Below are positions 10,136-22,951 of a stretch of DNA of 64,000 nucleotides, one piece after another. The notes below the pieces were generated by a model. It was not told the origin of the DNA and made no database searches. It saw only the letters and a list, made by a program, of their open reading frames with translations. Positions within the stretch are counted from its first letter, which is position 1, and each line of letters opens with the position of its first letter. The stretch spans positions 1,240,001 to 1,304,000 of the forward strand of contig JAMXSV010000006.1 in NCBI GenBank assembly GCA_027559495.1. The letters run 5' to 3'. The translations under genes were made by a program, and so were the position numbers. This DNA comes from Aurifilum marmelostoma. Its lineage: Eukaryota; Ascomycota; Sordariomycetes; Diaporthales; Cryphonectriaceae.

Positions 10136-11235
10136 TTTTGTAGGGCCCACGTATCGATTTCGATGGCCAGAAGGAATACAGGAGCGGAGAGGGAGTGGTC
10201 GCAATGTTGTTCCTAGGTATGAGGAGGTATGAGGAGGCCGGCGGCGTGGGTGTTTTTACTTCTTTGGAAAGTTGAAAGTAATGGGTTGCGACAGGCGCAC
10301 AGCGGCAGGCAAGGTGCTAGGATACGTTCTTGTAGTGGTAGGCGCCGATAGCTTGCCAGGCTTGCTTTGCTTACCTGAGCCAATTCTTATACAGTAGCAC
10401 CAGTAGCAGGTAGGGTAGCCTGTAAACTACTTACTCCAGTACCATGGGCGAGCTCCCAGCGTCAAATAACACACGGCTCTACCAACGACCCTTTCAATTC
10501 TTCACTTTTTTCTTAACTTTTCTCGCCTTCTTTTGAATAGACATACGAAAAGCCTTGTTACGAACCATCACCGGGCCCAAGTCGTGTCGTACGCCAGAGG
10601 TTCATGTCTTGACGAGAGCACGTTCAACGCTACCAAGTCTTATACTTTCTATGCCGTCTCCAAATTGAGAGGAAATGAACAAGAAAAATCCGGGTAGAGA
10701 GGTATTTGGTAGTAGCAAGACAGATCAAAATCGACTGGCCATCCATCGAATTCTTGCCTGCGCCTTGAGGTTCCTTGACTCCTCTTTCCAGACCCATGAA
10801 AGACACAAAAGACAAGAAAAGACTAGGCATGACACATTTCCTGACACCTCTCATAAAGAACATCGGAATGATCGTAGCGACATTTGCGGACCGTCATTCC
10901 ATAATACCTAGTGCCACCCCTGTCCTCAAGCTCGCACGTAAATTCTGCTCCTGAAGGCGACCACTATATCGTGGCTGGTCTCTTGTCTCTGTCCCGTCTT
11001 CCCTTCTCTTCCTCCCATCCACTGATCATCATTCCCTGTCCCTCTTTCCGCCTGACATGAGGAATACGCCTCTCTCATCCCCTGCCTGGACAATGCTATA
11101 GGATGAGACTCTGCCCTGAGCCCCAGAGTGCCCCACGCGCATTCCCGTGAAGAGAGGCGGAGTTATGCCTCATCGCCCGCAACACGAATGGATGCGGTGA
11201 GTCTGCACGACCTGGCGCAGTTCCAAGACGACCAT
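10136..11235. other. Intergenic (PRP17 upstream / ERV14 downstream)
   Basis: 1.1 kb without a supported gene; the promoter of PRP17 and the 3' UTR of ERV14 must lie here. No distinct motif is claimed. Confidence 0.6.
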
Positions 11236-11952
11236 CTAGTTCGTCTCGTCCTTGATCAGGGCGACGATCATGCTGTAAAGGTAGAAGAAGAACATGACCA
11301 GGTGGAAACCGAGCTTGATGAAAGATTCCTGTTGTCTCGCGTGTCAGTTTCCCTTGTGCCCACTTCTGAAGGAGAAGAAAGATCTCGGGTGTGCGGTGCG
11401 GGCGCTCTCCTCTCACCTTCTTGTGCACGTTGAGCTTCCGGAAGATCTCGGTCGCGTCGAGCAGGTGTGTGTTCTCAACGATCCTAGAGCAGGCAGGTCA
11501 GCACTCTCAAACTCTATATTCTTCCCACTTTACCCCCCCCCCCCGGAAAGCACGGGTGAAGCCAATCATGACGTACTTCTTGACGTTCCACGCCAACAGC
11601 GGGAGGTTGAGAATCAGCGCCAGCCAATATCCGTTGATGAGGAACAGGAAGGTCAGGAAGCCGTGGACAGCAGCCTCCGGGATAATATAGGTGTTCAGGC
11701 GGTTGCAGAGGTCGATAGGGTTAATGTAGTCGCTATGGTTACAAACCCAGGTCAGCTATTGGACACGGCGACAGACACATACCCCGACGGAGAGCACAAC
11801 AAGCTTCTCTCGCGAGGCGGTGAGCTGCAGGGGGGGACGGAAACGACGTACCATTCCAAATCGCTGTACATGATGGTGAAGAAGACCTGCAGAAACAAGT
11901 TGACTGCGTTTATCAACACCGCAAAGAGAAATAGCCACGCCTCTCCAGACAT
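11236..11952 (-). CDS. ERV14: ER-vesicle cargo receptor Erv14 (cornichon family)
   Basis: Four exons on the minus strand: 11952-11852, 11732-11577, 11483-11417 and 11328-11236. Donors are GTACGT, GTACGT and GTGAGA, and all phases agree; the product is 138 aa, the usual length for fungal Erv14. It starts MSGEAWLFLFAVLINAVN, continues through SDLECDYINPIDLCNRLN and IPEAAVHGFLTF, and ends with FYLYSMIVALIKDETN. Cornichon proteins have hydrophobic segments near residues 7-30, 55-75 and 115-135 and package membrane cargo into COPII vesicles at the ER. The conserved acidic patch after the third segment and the IFRKLN motif near residue 100, reported to contact COPII in yeast, are visible. Exon joins were made by eye but reproduce the family sequence without gaps. 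Confidence 0.96.
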
Positions 11953-12973
11953 CTTGACTGTGGGTTGCTGTCGCTTTGACAAATGCTGTTATAATCCGAC
12001 TGTCTCAAAAGTTGTATCCTCGTTACTCCTTCTTGGTCCGGTCGCGGCTCCAAGCTTCAACCCTCGAAGAGGCGGTGATGATATCCTGCAGCTGTCAAGC
12101 TAGCAGAGATCAGACGTAAACAAGGACCGGGGGCGCCGAAGTTTTTTCTGGCCTCGGGTACGCGCGTGAGCTTGCAAGAGGTCGGGGACAGGACAGCTTG
12201 ATAGCGAGTCCTCGGTATGGCGGTGACGATGGGAGGTCTTGCGAGACGTGTCCTTGGAGGGAAAAGACTGGTCTAGGTGGCAGGTTTTGTTCGACGGAGC
12301 TGGGTTGGGAAATGGGAAGGGCAGCAGTAGCAGCAGCAACAAGCTGTAGAAGGTGTGGGCAGGATGATGAAAGCGGCTCAGCAGCCAGGTATTCCTCCCC
12401 CCTCCCCTCCCCTCGCCCCAGCGTCGACGTAGGCCCAAAAGTGCTTGCCGTTCCCTGCCATTCTTGATAGGGCCGTATCCGCTTTGCCGCTACAACCTTG
12501 GAACCTTGCCGAGCGGCAGCGCTGAACTCGGTATGGTGCTAGGGCCCACCACCCTGGGGCTGTCTCACTGTGCCCAATCGTCGAGCTCCGCAGTTCAATG
12601 ATCAGGTGGCTGGCGACCGCTGTGGCGCGAGCTCCCCAGCTACCAGCCCTGCCAGGCCAGAGCCTGTCACCACTCAATGTTCAGGGCTCAGTGAGTGGCA
12701 CTGCGAATTTACAGGAAGAACATTTCACAGAGCACCCTCACAAGATTGAGCAGCAATACTTCTTTAGATCTTTTCACCTTTATTTCCCCTTCCTCTCACC
12801 TCTCTTATCCTTATCCTGGGTGATTACGACGTGATTACGCTGAGCTATTGGATCAGCGACTATCATGCACAGCGAAAAAGAAAAATCTCTTGACCTGCGC
12901 CACAGAAATCCTTCGACTTCATCTCATCAGAACGGCCATTATATCCCCATTATTCACGCGCCCTTCGTTAATT
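11953..12973. other. Intergenic (ERV14 promoter / MAP1 3' side)
   Basis: About 1 kb without a supported gene. It includes the ERV14 upstream region and the MAP1 3' UTR. Confidence 0.6.
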
Positions 12974-14437
12974 TCATGCAGTGGCTGTTGGCTCGGGCGC
13001 CGTTATAGGACCGCCAGGGGAGTTTGGTTGGCGTGCTGTCAAGACCTCGACGCCATCCTCAGTCACAAGCAGGGTGTGTTCTGTGAGCGCTCGTTAGTAC
13101 CTTTGCATCTTCTATACGAGGTGTGAGAGCACGTAGGCTTACCGAACTGCGCCGTCTTCTTTCCATCGACGGTCGTGCTGGTCCAGTTGTCGGGCCAGGT
13201 CACATCGCGGTACTTGCCGAGGGCGATCATGGGCTCGATGGTGAAGGTCTGACCGGGCTTGCACTCGCCGACAGCCTTGTTCTTGGCGTAGTGGGGGATG
13301 TTGGGCGGGCAGTGGAAGATGGTGTTGATGCCGTGGCCGACATAGGTCCGGATGACGCTGCAGTTCTTGGCCTTGGCGTGCTTCTCGATCACGTTGCCGA
13401 ACTCGCGGTACAGGGTGCCCGGCTTGACCAGCTTGATGGCCTCCTCCAGACACTCGCGTGCCGTCTCGACCACGCGCACCGTGTCTGGGTCTGCCTTGGA
13501 CTTGTCGCCCACATAGTATGTCTCGTTCAGATCTCCGTGGTAGCCCTTGTGGTAGAGCGTCACGTCCAGGTTGACGATGTCGCCGTCCTTCAGGACGTAC
13601 CGATCGGGGATCCCGTGGCAGATGACCTCGTTGACAGAGGTACACACGGACTTGGGGAACATGTTGTAGTTCAACGGCGACGGGTAGGACTAGTAGCACG
13701 TCAGTCTGGTCTGGTCTGGTCTTTTGCCTTCTCTCCTCTTTCCCTCCCTGTCTGCCTGTCTGCCACACTCACATCACGCTTGATACACTCCTCGTGCACG
13801 ATCTTGTCGATCTCGTCGGTGGTGATTCCGGGCCTGAGGGCAGCAGCCGCGATATCGAGGACCTCTCGCGCCAGCCGGCAGACCTTGCGCATGGCATCCT
13901 GACCCTTCTTGTCCAGCTGCTCGACCTTGTGCCGGTTGACCATGGACCGTCCAGCCTTGGGTATGCCGTCCCTCGCATAGTCTGGGTGGGGGATGGTGTC
14001 GGGAACCTTGCGCCTCTCGGACAGAGGATAGACGGGGCGGAGGGGGGCCGGTGTAGGAGAAGGTCGGGAAGGGGTTGTAGTCGCCGGTCTCTGGATCAGG
14101 TTTAGATACTATCTTTGGTGGGACAAAGTTGTGGAAAATACTGTTCTCCTGCTTATGCATTGACTTGTGTGCGCCCTGGAAGAGGAGTCAGTGTCTGTCA
14201 GTACACAGGATCAGACAAGAGGTTAAACACTGCTGTTGTCTCGGAGAGGCCGGATCGCAAGAGGCCATGATGCGCCGGACAAAGAGGACTAACCCAGTTC
14301 TTCTTGAAACAGTCCTGCGAGCAGAAAAAGCTGTCCTTGATGCCCAACTTCAAGCATGTAGGGCACTGCAGAGAGCCAGCGTCCTTGTCGCAGTCGGCAC
14401 CGAGGCACTTGCGTTTGCTGGGGGGTTCTTCCGCCAT
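12974..14437 (-). CDS. MAP1: Methionine aminopeptidase 1, with a one-base frame break
   Basis: Exons on the minus strand: 14437-14294, 14175-13773, 13689-13143 and 13080-12974. The N-terminus has the type-1 eukaryotic zinc-finger region (CLGADC...CPTC...FFCSQDC). The catalytic pita-bread domain shows the metal ligands in DVTLYHKGYHGDLNE (two Asp), the His of GHGIN, and Glu in TIEPM and QFEHTLL. It removes the initiator Met from nascent chains at the ribosome. Exon 2 is 403 nt although both flanking splice phases need a multiple of three. The frame changes at a run of six G (plus strand 14042-14047), between FSYTGP and the conserved RPVYPLSERRKVP block. One extra base there explains this. The rest is intact, so an assembly or sequencing error is more likely than decay of an important gene. 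Confidence 0.93.
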
Positions 14438-15311
14438 CGTTCGTGGGGTCGCCTCGAGATTGTAGAGTGTTTTTCTGTGCGGTACGAGTCCAGAGCTCCG
14501 TGCAGGTAGGCCGAGCAAGAGAGAAGAAACAATTAAAAGCAGTTGAAGGACGCCTGGTTGAGACAACGACCGGTATTCTCTTGTTCCTTTTGGTCACCAG
14601 AATCACACAAAGATCCTGCCTTGTCAGCCGTGAGCGTTGATCAGGAACAGCGCGTTACTGTTGGATCACAAGGCGTCCGCAAGTGTTGCCTGCAGGGATT
14701 TACTCTGACAGACACGGCTTTGGAGGGGTCCGGACCCCTAATGTCTTACCTAAGCCACTGACTCTGCACAGTCGGCCCTGCATTTGCTGCACAGAAGTGT
14801 CAACCCAGGCGCCATCTGCCGCCGTAGGTGGTGCCGTTCAGAGGGGGGGCCGCCCGGCTGTAGCCGAGTCTGGGCCTAAACCTGGCGCTGGAAGGCTGGG
14901 ACGCCATGTCTCTAGCATCATCGCCAGAGAAAAAGAAGAGAGGAAGACAAGACAGGACAGAGTGCCTGGCGGCATGTCTCACGAATAAAATTTGACCTAA
15001 GACTTTCCAGGAAATACTCAAGGCTTTTTAGATTCTTCTTCATCCCTCCTATATGTGCCAGTATGATCCGTTTTATCAGTTGATTTCTTCTAGAGAGTCA
15101 GTTAAAGTTCGTGTCGTGAGGTCACTGAGTCCAGTAATCAGAGTCTTGTTCCGAGTTATCGAAGTTCCGCCCTTCCGGACTTCCGCCTCACCACCATGGC
15201 GTCCTAAAATCGGACTTCCTTCACATATTAATTCAAGGAAAGAGATGGTCTATGTCTCTCTCCAGAGTTCATGAAGTTTTCTACACATGAATCAAGACCA
15301 CATCCACCATC
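14438..15311. other. Divergent promoter region, MAP1 / BNA4
   Basis: 874 bp between two divergent starts. No feature beyond presumed promoters is seen. Confidence 0.6.
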
Positions 15312-16985
15312 ATGTCTTCTTCTTCTTCAACAACAACAAAGGTCGTCGTCGTCGGAGCTGGCCCGGTTGGGTCCCTGGCAGCTCTGTACGCTGCGCAGAG
15401 AGGTCATGATGTTGAGATATACGAGTTGAGAAATGGTCCGTGGTCACTCCTGCACTTTCTGAGTCACATCTTCTGCCTCGACATGCCTCATGAGGTCGTT
15501 GTGCATCATAAAATCTGACTACAAATGTACAGATCTGAGAGACCCTTCCACTGTCCCGCTCAACTTCACAAAATCCATCAACCTGGCCCTGTCAGTACGG
15601 GGCATAACTGCCATGCAGCACGCCGAGCCGGACACGCCAGAGGGGGAGCGCAAGCTGCTTGATCATGTCCTGGCCGCCACAATCCCCATGAGGGGCCGCA
15701 TGATCCACGGCAGGAAGGCGAACGGCGATCTGTATGAAGAGCCACAGGACTACGACATCCATGGCCGGGTGAGTGGTCGTGTTCAGCCATCCATGCACAA
15801 GGACTTCTCATGCTGACAAGCTCGGTGCAGACAATATTCGCCGTCGACCGTGGCGGCCTGAACAAACGCCTGCTCGACGTCCTCGAGGCCATGCCCAATG
15901 TCAAATTCTTCTTCAACCACAAGCTCACGGGTGCCGACTTCCGCAGGCGCAAGGCCTGGTTTGAGAAGCGCAACGGGACGACGCCAGACGGTAGGCCCCA
16001 GGAGATCGAGATCGATTTCGACCTCATGCTCGGTGCGGACGGTGCCCACTCTGCAGTGCGCTACCACATGATGAAGTACACGCGCATGGACTACGAGCAG
16101 CGGTATATCGACACGCTGTGGTGCGAGTTCCAGATCCAGCCCAAGGAGGGCCGCCAGCAACAAGCTGGCCCGTCAGATCCCATGAGCCAGTTCCGGATCT
16201 CACCCAATCACCTGCACATCTGGCCCGGCAAGGAGTTCATGTTTATCGCCATCCCGAGCGAGGACAGAACCTTCACATGCACGCTTTTTGCCCCTGGCGA
16301 GAAGTACGCGTATCTGGAGAGCAACCCTGCCAACGTCCCGTCCTTCTTCGACCAGCACTTTCCCGGCGTCACCATGCTCATCCCGCCTGAGGAGCTCATC
16401 GCGTCCTTTGAGCGGAATCCACACCTGCCCCTCATCACGATCAAGTGCAAGCCACACCACTTTTCCTCCTCCGTTGTGCTCCTCGGCGACGCAGCACACG
16501 CCATGGTCCCCTTCTACGGTCAGGGCATGAACGCCGGGCTGGAAGATGTCCGCACCCTGTTCACCTTCCTCGACAGGTTTCCCGCCGCGGACTGGGCGAG
16601 GGCGCTGGACGAGTACACTGCCCACCGCGTCCCGGATGCACACAGCATCAACGACCTCGCCCTGCAGAACTACACCGAGATGCGCGCCAGCGTCCTGTCC
16701 CCCGCCTACAGGCTGCGCAAGCTCCTGGAGGAGAGCCTGAGCAAGTACGTGCCCAGCCTGGGCTGGCAGACCAAGTACAGCCGCGTGTCGTTCAGCAATG
16801 AGCGCTACTCGGAGGTCATCTCCAGGAGCGAGCACCAGGGCAAGATGCTGATGAGGACGTTCTTTGGCGCAATTGGACTGCCCGTCCTGGTGGGCGTGGC
16901 TGTGGTTTGGATTAGGTACCGGAGGGTGGCTGAGACGGGTCTGAACGCCATATTCGAAGCCGTGGCTGGCGCTCTGAGACGGTGA
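15312..16985 (+). CDS. BNA4: Kynurenine 3-monooxygenase
   Basis: Three exons, 15312-15435, 15533-15768 and 15831-16985 (introns 97 and 62 bp), give 504 aa. The N-terminus has the FAD dinucleotide fold VVVVGAGPVGS (residues 11-21). The region SINLALSVRG matches the substrate-pocket strand of KMOs, LMLGADGAHSAVR is the conserved DG motif, and VVLLGDAAHAMVPFYGQGMNAGLED is the second FAD motif and the KMO signature. The C-terminus carries a hydrophobic helix followed by a basic stretch (IRYRR), as in KMOs anchored to the mitochondrial outer membrane. It hydroxylates L-kynurenine with NADPH and O2 in de novo NAD+ synthesis from tryptophan. The start follows ACCATC within a good context (CACCATC-ATG). 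Confidence 0.95.
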
Positions 16986-17076
16986 GAGAGGGCAAACTAG
17001 AGGGAGAGAAGACTGCGCAGGTGTATATAGTCCCCTCAAGGATACGTCAACGGCTCAGGGACGAGGTATTAAAAAA

Positions 17077-17086
17077 AATAAATAAA
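17077..17086 (+). terminator. Possible polyadenylation signal of BNA4
   Basis: Two overlapping AATAAA hexamers lie about 95 bases after the BNA4 stop, inside an A-rich tract, and a T-rich run follows at 17140-17160. Fungal poly(A) signals are loose, so this is suggestive only. Confidence 0.35.
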
Positions 17087-17170
17087 AAAATAAAAGCTGA
17101 AATATCTATATTTTAACAAACAGTCTTCAGATCTATATTCTTTTTTTTTTTTCTTTTTTTCCCCCTCAAT

Positions 17171-17554
17171 TCACACGTCTAATAGAACAGGCGCCATCTC
17201 CCTTTGATCCCTCCTACTCGATTCCACCCGTCTTCTCCTATCTGCCGAATGCCGCCGCGAGACCTCGAAACACAACCTCACCCCGGTATATAAAACCACC
17301 CCCGTGACACAGCCCACGATGAACCCCGCCCCCAGCTGTACCGTCATGGGCTGGTCGCCAATGAGACCAAACGACTCCGCGCCCGCGGCGGTGCTGTTGC
17401 CGCCCTTGTGGCTCGTCCCTGTCGGGATGCCGGAGCTCATGCCTGCGTTGCCGTCCTGGTCTGCGTTGTAATTTGCTGTGACGGCACTGGGGAAGGCGAT
17501 GAGGAGGAGGAGCAGGAAGCGGAAGCGGTCGAGTGTGGGTATTATTGAGTCCAT
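17171..17554 (-). CDS. Small secretory-pathway protein, possible single-pass membrane protein
   Basis: Not recognised. A 127-aa single-exon frame begins MDSIIPTLDRF followed by a Leu-rich hydrophobic stretch and an Ala-rich end (FLLLLLIAFPSAVTA), a good signal-peptide profile. A Gly/Ser/Thr-rich segment follows, then a second hydrophobic stretch (VQLGAGFIVGCVTGVVLYTGV, about residues 72-92) and a strongly basic tail (RRHSADRRRR). That order fits a type I membrane protein with a positive cytosolic tail. It is convergent with BNA4, only 185 bp from it. The coding assignment rests on organisation, not on homology. Confidence 0.5.
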   Translation of the reverse strand: MDSIIPTLDRFRFLLLLLIAFPSAVTANYNADQDGNAGMSSGIPTGTSHKGGNSTAAGAESFGLIGDQPMTVQLGAGFIVGCVTGVVLYTGVRLCFEVSRRHSADRRRRVESSRRDQREMAPVLLDV

Positions 17555-20500
17555 CGTGGAGGGGGTCTGTCAGCTGGCGCTGCCACCCTTGATAGGATGA
17601 GGCGCTAGGATTCCTGGGGGACGGCGAAGCCGGGTAGAAACCGGGCGGTGGCGGTCCGGGTGTATTCAAGTGGCGTTGATTGTTCTTTTGCCTAGCTTGA
17701 GAAGCTTTCCGAGACCGTGGGGGGGATGAAGGACGCTCGTGCCTATCGGCATGACACAGGTGCTGCGGTCCGTCGAGGGCTTGAAGGGGGTGGCTCTAAT
17801 AATGCAGATTGGCCTTTTTCGAGCTGATGGTCGAGACCTCAAAGTCCAGCCTTTCAGAGATCCCGGGCAGATCTGAGGCGAGCGCGTAGTTTTCCTGACA
17901 ATATAGTATTGTGACGTCTCCGTCCGGTCTTTGCTTGCGGGTGCTGGCCAAGAGACGGTGTTGTGCCTTGAGTGTGAATAGACTTCCAATACCCTTTGAA
18001 TCCAGCCTTTTGAGTTTGTCCAGTTGCATTGATGGTCGATGTACAGTCGATCGTCGCTGAGAAAACGCCCTTTTCTCTTCCTCGCTCTGAAACTTCTGGG
18101 AGAAAGAGACTAAAGATTAAAAGGTTGGCGGCTGGAATCAGGCTTTCAGCAGGTGGCACAAGTCCACAGGACCTCGCGATTCTGTGCCACGCGATCGACG
18201 GTTCCCGATGGGCTGGGCAAGACGGGCCTGAGCCTAGTGGAGGTGTACTCGTGGTTCACGCCTGCAGGTCGGGTGTGACCTGGAGGAGAAGCACAGGGAG
18301 AAAGAAACGAAGAAGAATATAGAGATTGCCAAGGATCACGCGGCCCCTAGGTGTCATTTATCCCAAAGATAGAAGTGTGGGATGGGGCAATATTCGCCTG
18401 TTGTGGTGGTGACTCGCACACGGCCCCCATGCTATGTGTGCAGTGTGAGGTCGCTCGCATGCCGTGAAAGTCGTCTTCATGGCAGTAGGAAAAAGCTTTG
18501 CTCGTGTGGAGCCCGAGCATAGGGGGGCTCGTCTAGATAATAAACGAGCTTGTTTCGCACATTCAGGGCGGTTGCTGCACAAACGTCACACGAGCGTGGT
18601 ACTCCGGACCGGAGAGGCCTGGAACAAGGAGAATCAGATCAGGCATCAAGGACGAGAAGGGTCAGGCGAAGCACGAGGGAAGCTGTGTGCGCGGCTGACA
18701 GGCATTGAAATAAGTACCCAGAGGAAAGCTTACTGTTTGCCTTGGGGAGACAAATATAGGCAGAACCAGAAAAAACCCTCCTGGGCAGCTGTAGATGGAT
18801 CTGCACTCGCGTCACCGAGGTCTATACAAGCATGTAAGATGGGCTGTGAACACGCCGACTTGAGTCATCATGCCGTCTGACAGGCACACCGGAGGTCCAC
18901 AAAGCTTACGTTGGGCTAGAGGGCATGTTCCCCCGACTGCCTTTGTCTATGGTGCTTGTATTAGCTGACTGGCTATAGACGCAAGCGCACAAGAAACAAA
19001 GAGCGGCCCATACGGTACAGCTGATGTGCTTTGGTTGACGCCAGGTTTCATAGACTGGGCCTTCAACAACTTATTACTAAGAACAAACCTGCCTTTGTAT
19101 TCGATTGGTGCTGATCTGCTTACATCTCCTCTTACTCCACAAGGGAGTGAGAAGAGATCAAGGCAAGGGAGAGAGAGATAAAATCAGGCTCTGATATTGT
19201 ATGATCAATATTGGAGGGGGTTTATTGTACTTTAACAGAGGCTTGTCAGGTGTATTATAATAAGATAATTAGATTGGGAGTTGCTGTACAAGTTCGAATA
19301 TTAAGAGCACGAAGAAACAATATTTGGATTGGGAATCCTCCTATTAGCTTGCCTTCCAAATTGAATTATCACTGCGTCGAGGTCAGAATTGAACCAAAAC
19401 GCACGGTTTGAAATGCGGCATACAGAATTCACGTTGATGTTTGCATGGCTAATTCGTTGGAACCTGCAGTAACTACTACCCTACTCACACCCGAATTTAT
19501 ACAAAATTGACCCTAGGTAGGATGGGATCTCAGTCCGTCTCATAGTCGCCCCGGTCATTATCGTCGACGGCCCCATTGATGAAACAGCTGCACAGGTGGT
19601 CAAGGAGATACGAGCTTGTAAGTCCGGCATAGACAGATCGAGAAGACTGAGCATATCTTGAGACGAAACCCCAGAGGCTGAGAAGCTCCGAACATCCCAT
19701 TGTGGACGCCAACACGCGTCTCTGCTGGTCTAGATCAGGTGTAGCTATCACATGTGTGCGCCACGCAAGGCTATGTATGCAAGGAATACATCTTTAGCGA
19801 GTGATCTGAGCGCAGCCCGATTTTATCGAAACAAGTGTGGGTTATAGAAAGCTCAAGGTGGCTACTAGTAGTATCCAGGAGTATACACAAATAGTAGAAA
19901 CTCGCTTAGCCGGCGGGAAGAAGATTGCAGTAAACCGCCAAGATCATGGGCCATACATGTACCCTCCGAGGACTGTGCCAAGGTCAGGTCATAGCACGAT
20001 ATGTGAAAGTTAGGTTAGTAAGCGGAGGGAGGAGAGTGCGTAACTGAGTTGACTGCTCGATATGGTAATTATACATACAATTTGCCACAAGGAATCCATC
20101 TTCAATACCAACACCTCGAGCATCTACAGTAGCGTACCCAGGATGTCGGGTTCGGTGCTAACCAATTTTCATCGCCGATTCATGGATGCAAACGTTCTGA
20201 CCGCCACTAGCATAGGAATCTTAGACCTCCTCCATGCGCCCTGGCGTCTTCGACTCTCGGTTTCCCGCCCACATCAGCCGAGTGGGAAGATCCGAGCTTG
20301 CTCTCCCATGCTTAGACCACCATCTCTACTCCTGAGGCGTCGACCACCGCGAGGACTGGGCGCATTCACCAACCCCCACGGCATTCACATTTGATTGCCT
20401 AGCAAAATCCGGGGATGCGGGGAACCCTGTGCTGCTGGAGGCCTAGAAGTCTGGGCATTCCAGCCCTGTAGGTCTTCCCTCTGCGACAGGGCTGACAGAC

Positions 20501-21124
20501 CAAGATAGTTGCAAGTGCGAGATTACTATATTAGCATGGCGTGGCACTTCGCGCAACGCCAAGCTGAGACGCGGCTACCATAGTCTATATAGTACATAGT
20601 TCTCTAGGGGGGAATACAGGGAACCGGCAGGTTCCTGCAAGCAGCATGAGAGAGCCAAGAACATCTAATGGCTTGGTCACGCGGACCACTTGTGGTTTTT
20701 TAGCCCGCCATGGCAACGGACATTTATGTTTGAGATAAGTCTCTGGGCCGAGCCCACACGTGGGTGCAGCATCCGAAATCTGGTACCGCTCCATGCACAA
20801 AGGCGGATTCGTCCAGCTGTAGCGGACTTCTGTTGGAAGGGTAGGGTACCGTATAAGCTTTTCTCTTGAGCTCGATTTGTTACAAAAGCCAGGAGGGCTT
20901 CTCATCCTTTCAACCTCTGGACTCTTTTTTCTCGCAACTCCTGAACTCTTGCCTACTCGAGTGAGAGGATTTTAATCTCAAGTGTGGCATTGGTGTCACA
21001 ACATTTCCTGCCGTGCGACTTCGGGTCCAGCGACATCCATATTCCTTTGTATCGCTGAGCAGAACTCCGTTGCAATAAGACAACCTCTTGGCATTTCGAT
21101 CATCTAATTATCCAATCTCGCAAG
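17555..21124. other. 3.6 kb gene-poor region
   Basis: Only short frames with no protein-like pattern. 19200-19420 is more AT-rich than its surroundings. No transposase, reverse transcriptase or terminal repeat was recognised. The last part is the promoter of the MFS gene at 21125. Confidence 0.5.
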
Positions 21125-22951
21125 ATGGTCTCTGAGAAGGATGAGGGTGTCAGCTACGTGCACCAGGACACGGGCACTGGACTGCACACCGCAGCTGAAC
21201 GGGGACAGTTCGCCACAGACAAGTAAGTTGGAGCATCACTACTTGCCGTGACTCCCAAGCGACATACGCTCGTACTCATACCTTCTCCTTAGATATGGAC
21301 ACTCCCTCGTGCAAATCGACCCAAAGGTCGAGTCCAAGCTGAGACTCAAGATCGACTTGATGGTCGTGCCCACTGTGTCTCTACTATATCTGTTCTGCTT
21401 CATCGATCGTGCAAATATTGGTGAGTCTATACGTGGACCAAAGGCACAGAGACACAGGCCGCAGGAAGTAACCCATCACTAACATAACCCCTATAGGCAA
21501 CGCCCGGCTGGCAGGACTCGAGAAAGATCTCGGACTGGTCAAGAACGACTACAACGCGCTCCTGTCGGTATTCTACATCAGCTACATCCTCTTCGAGATC
21601 CCCTCCAATATCGTGTGCAAATGGATCGGCCCCGGCTGGTTTCTGCCCTCGATGGCGCTCGGCTTCGGCATCTCGTCCCTGGGCACCGCCTTTGTGAAGA
21701 ACCAGGCGCAGGCGTCCGGTGTGCGGTTCGTGCTGGGGGTGTTTGAGGCCGGAATGATGCCGGGCATCGCGTACTACCTGTCGAGATGGTACCGCCGCAG
21801 CGAGCTGGCTTTCCGGCTCTCGCTTTATATCGTCATGGCACCGCTGGCTGGCGCGTTTGGTGGCCTGCTGGCCTCAGTCATCTTGAGACTTCCTCACTTT
21901 GGTGGTCTGCATACTTGGCGGATGATCTTTGGTAAGTATCTGGAACGTTTTCAAGAGATGAAGGATTGTGAGGCACAGAATGCTGACTCTTTTCAACACA
22001 GCAATTGAGGGAATCATCACCATCGGTCTGGCTCTCATCTCATTTTGTAAGTTCCACCACGCCTTTCTCGCCACCTTCAACTTTCGACCCGCAAAAGAAC
22101 ACAAAAAGACAGCGGACTGACATATGCCCCCCGAACCAGTCACCCTCACCGACCGGCCCGAGACAGCACGCTGGCTGAACCAGGAGGAGAAGGACCTCGC
22201 CGTCGCGCGGGTCAAGTCGGAGCGCGTGGGCCAGACGCGGGTGCTCGACACGATGGACAAGACGAAGCTCCTGCGCGGGATCCTCAACCCCGTCACCCTC
22301 TCGACGGCCTTCGTGTTCCTGCTCAACAACGTGACGGTCCAGGGGCTGGCCTTCTTCGCGCCCACCATCGTCAAGACCATCTACCCGGACGCCACGACCG
22401 TCACGCAGCAGCTCTACACCGTGCCGCCCTACGTCGTGGGCGCCTTCTTCACCGTCCTGGTGCCCCTGCTCAGCTGGCGCTTCGACAGGCGCCAGGTCTT
22501 CATGATCTGCTCCGGGCCGCTCGTCATGGCCGGCTACATCATGTTCCTGGCCAGCGAGAACCTGCACGTCCGGTACGGCGCGACGTTCCTGATCACGTCG
22601 GGCGCGTTCATGCTCGGCGCCCTCACCAACGCCCAGGTCAGCGCCAACGTCGTCAGCGACACGGCCAGGAGCAGCGCTATCGGCACCAACGTGATGGTGG
22701 GCAACATCGGGGGCCTGATCTCGACCTGGAGCTTCCTGAAGTGGGACGCGCCCAACTACCACATCGGCAACGGGCTCAACCTGGCCACGTCCTCGACCGT
22801 GCTGATCGTCACCACGCTGACCCTCCTCTGGATGAAGAGGGACAACAAGAAGCGGGACAACAGGAGCATCGAGGAGGAGCTGGCCGGCCTCACGCCCGAA
22901 GAGGCTTCGGACCTGGACTGGAAGCACCCTGCTTTCCGGTGGCGGCCGTGA
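21125..22951 (+). CDS. MFS transporter, allantoate permease (Dal5/ACS) type
   Basis: Five exons, 21125-21222, 21293-21420, 21497-21931, 22002-22046 and 22140-22951, all in phase, give 505 aa. The N-terminal cytosolic stretch (about 45 aa) is followed by the first membrane segment and the ACS-family signature LYLFCFIDRANIGNARLAGL. FEIPSNIVCKWIGPGWFLP and the RFVLGVFEAGMMPG block (TM4) are typical of anion:cation symporters such as Dal5 and Tna1. The cytosolic loop TDRPETARWLNQEE is also a family mark. The C-terminal half has six more hydrophobic segments. Members take up organic anions such as allantoate, nicotinate, pantothenate or dipeptides at the plasma membrane; the substrate cannot be told from sequence. 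The 45-nt exon 4 is unusually short. Confidence 0.88.

Noticed and set aside
17555..21124. Possible transposon relic in the 3.6 kb gene-poor region
   Set aside because: No terminal repeats, target duplications or transposase/reverse-transcriptase motifs were found; AT-rich patches alone are not enough.
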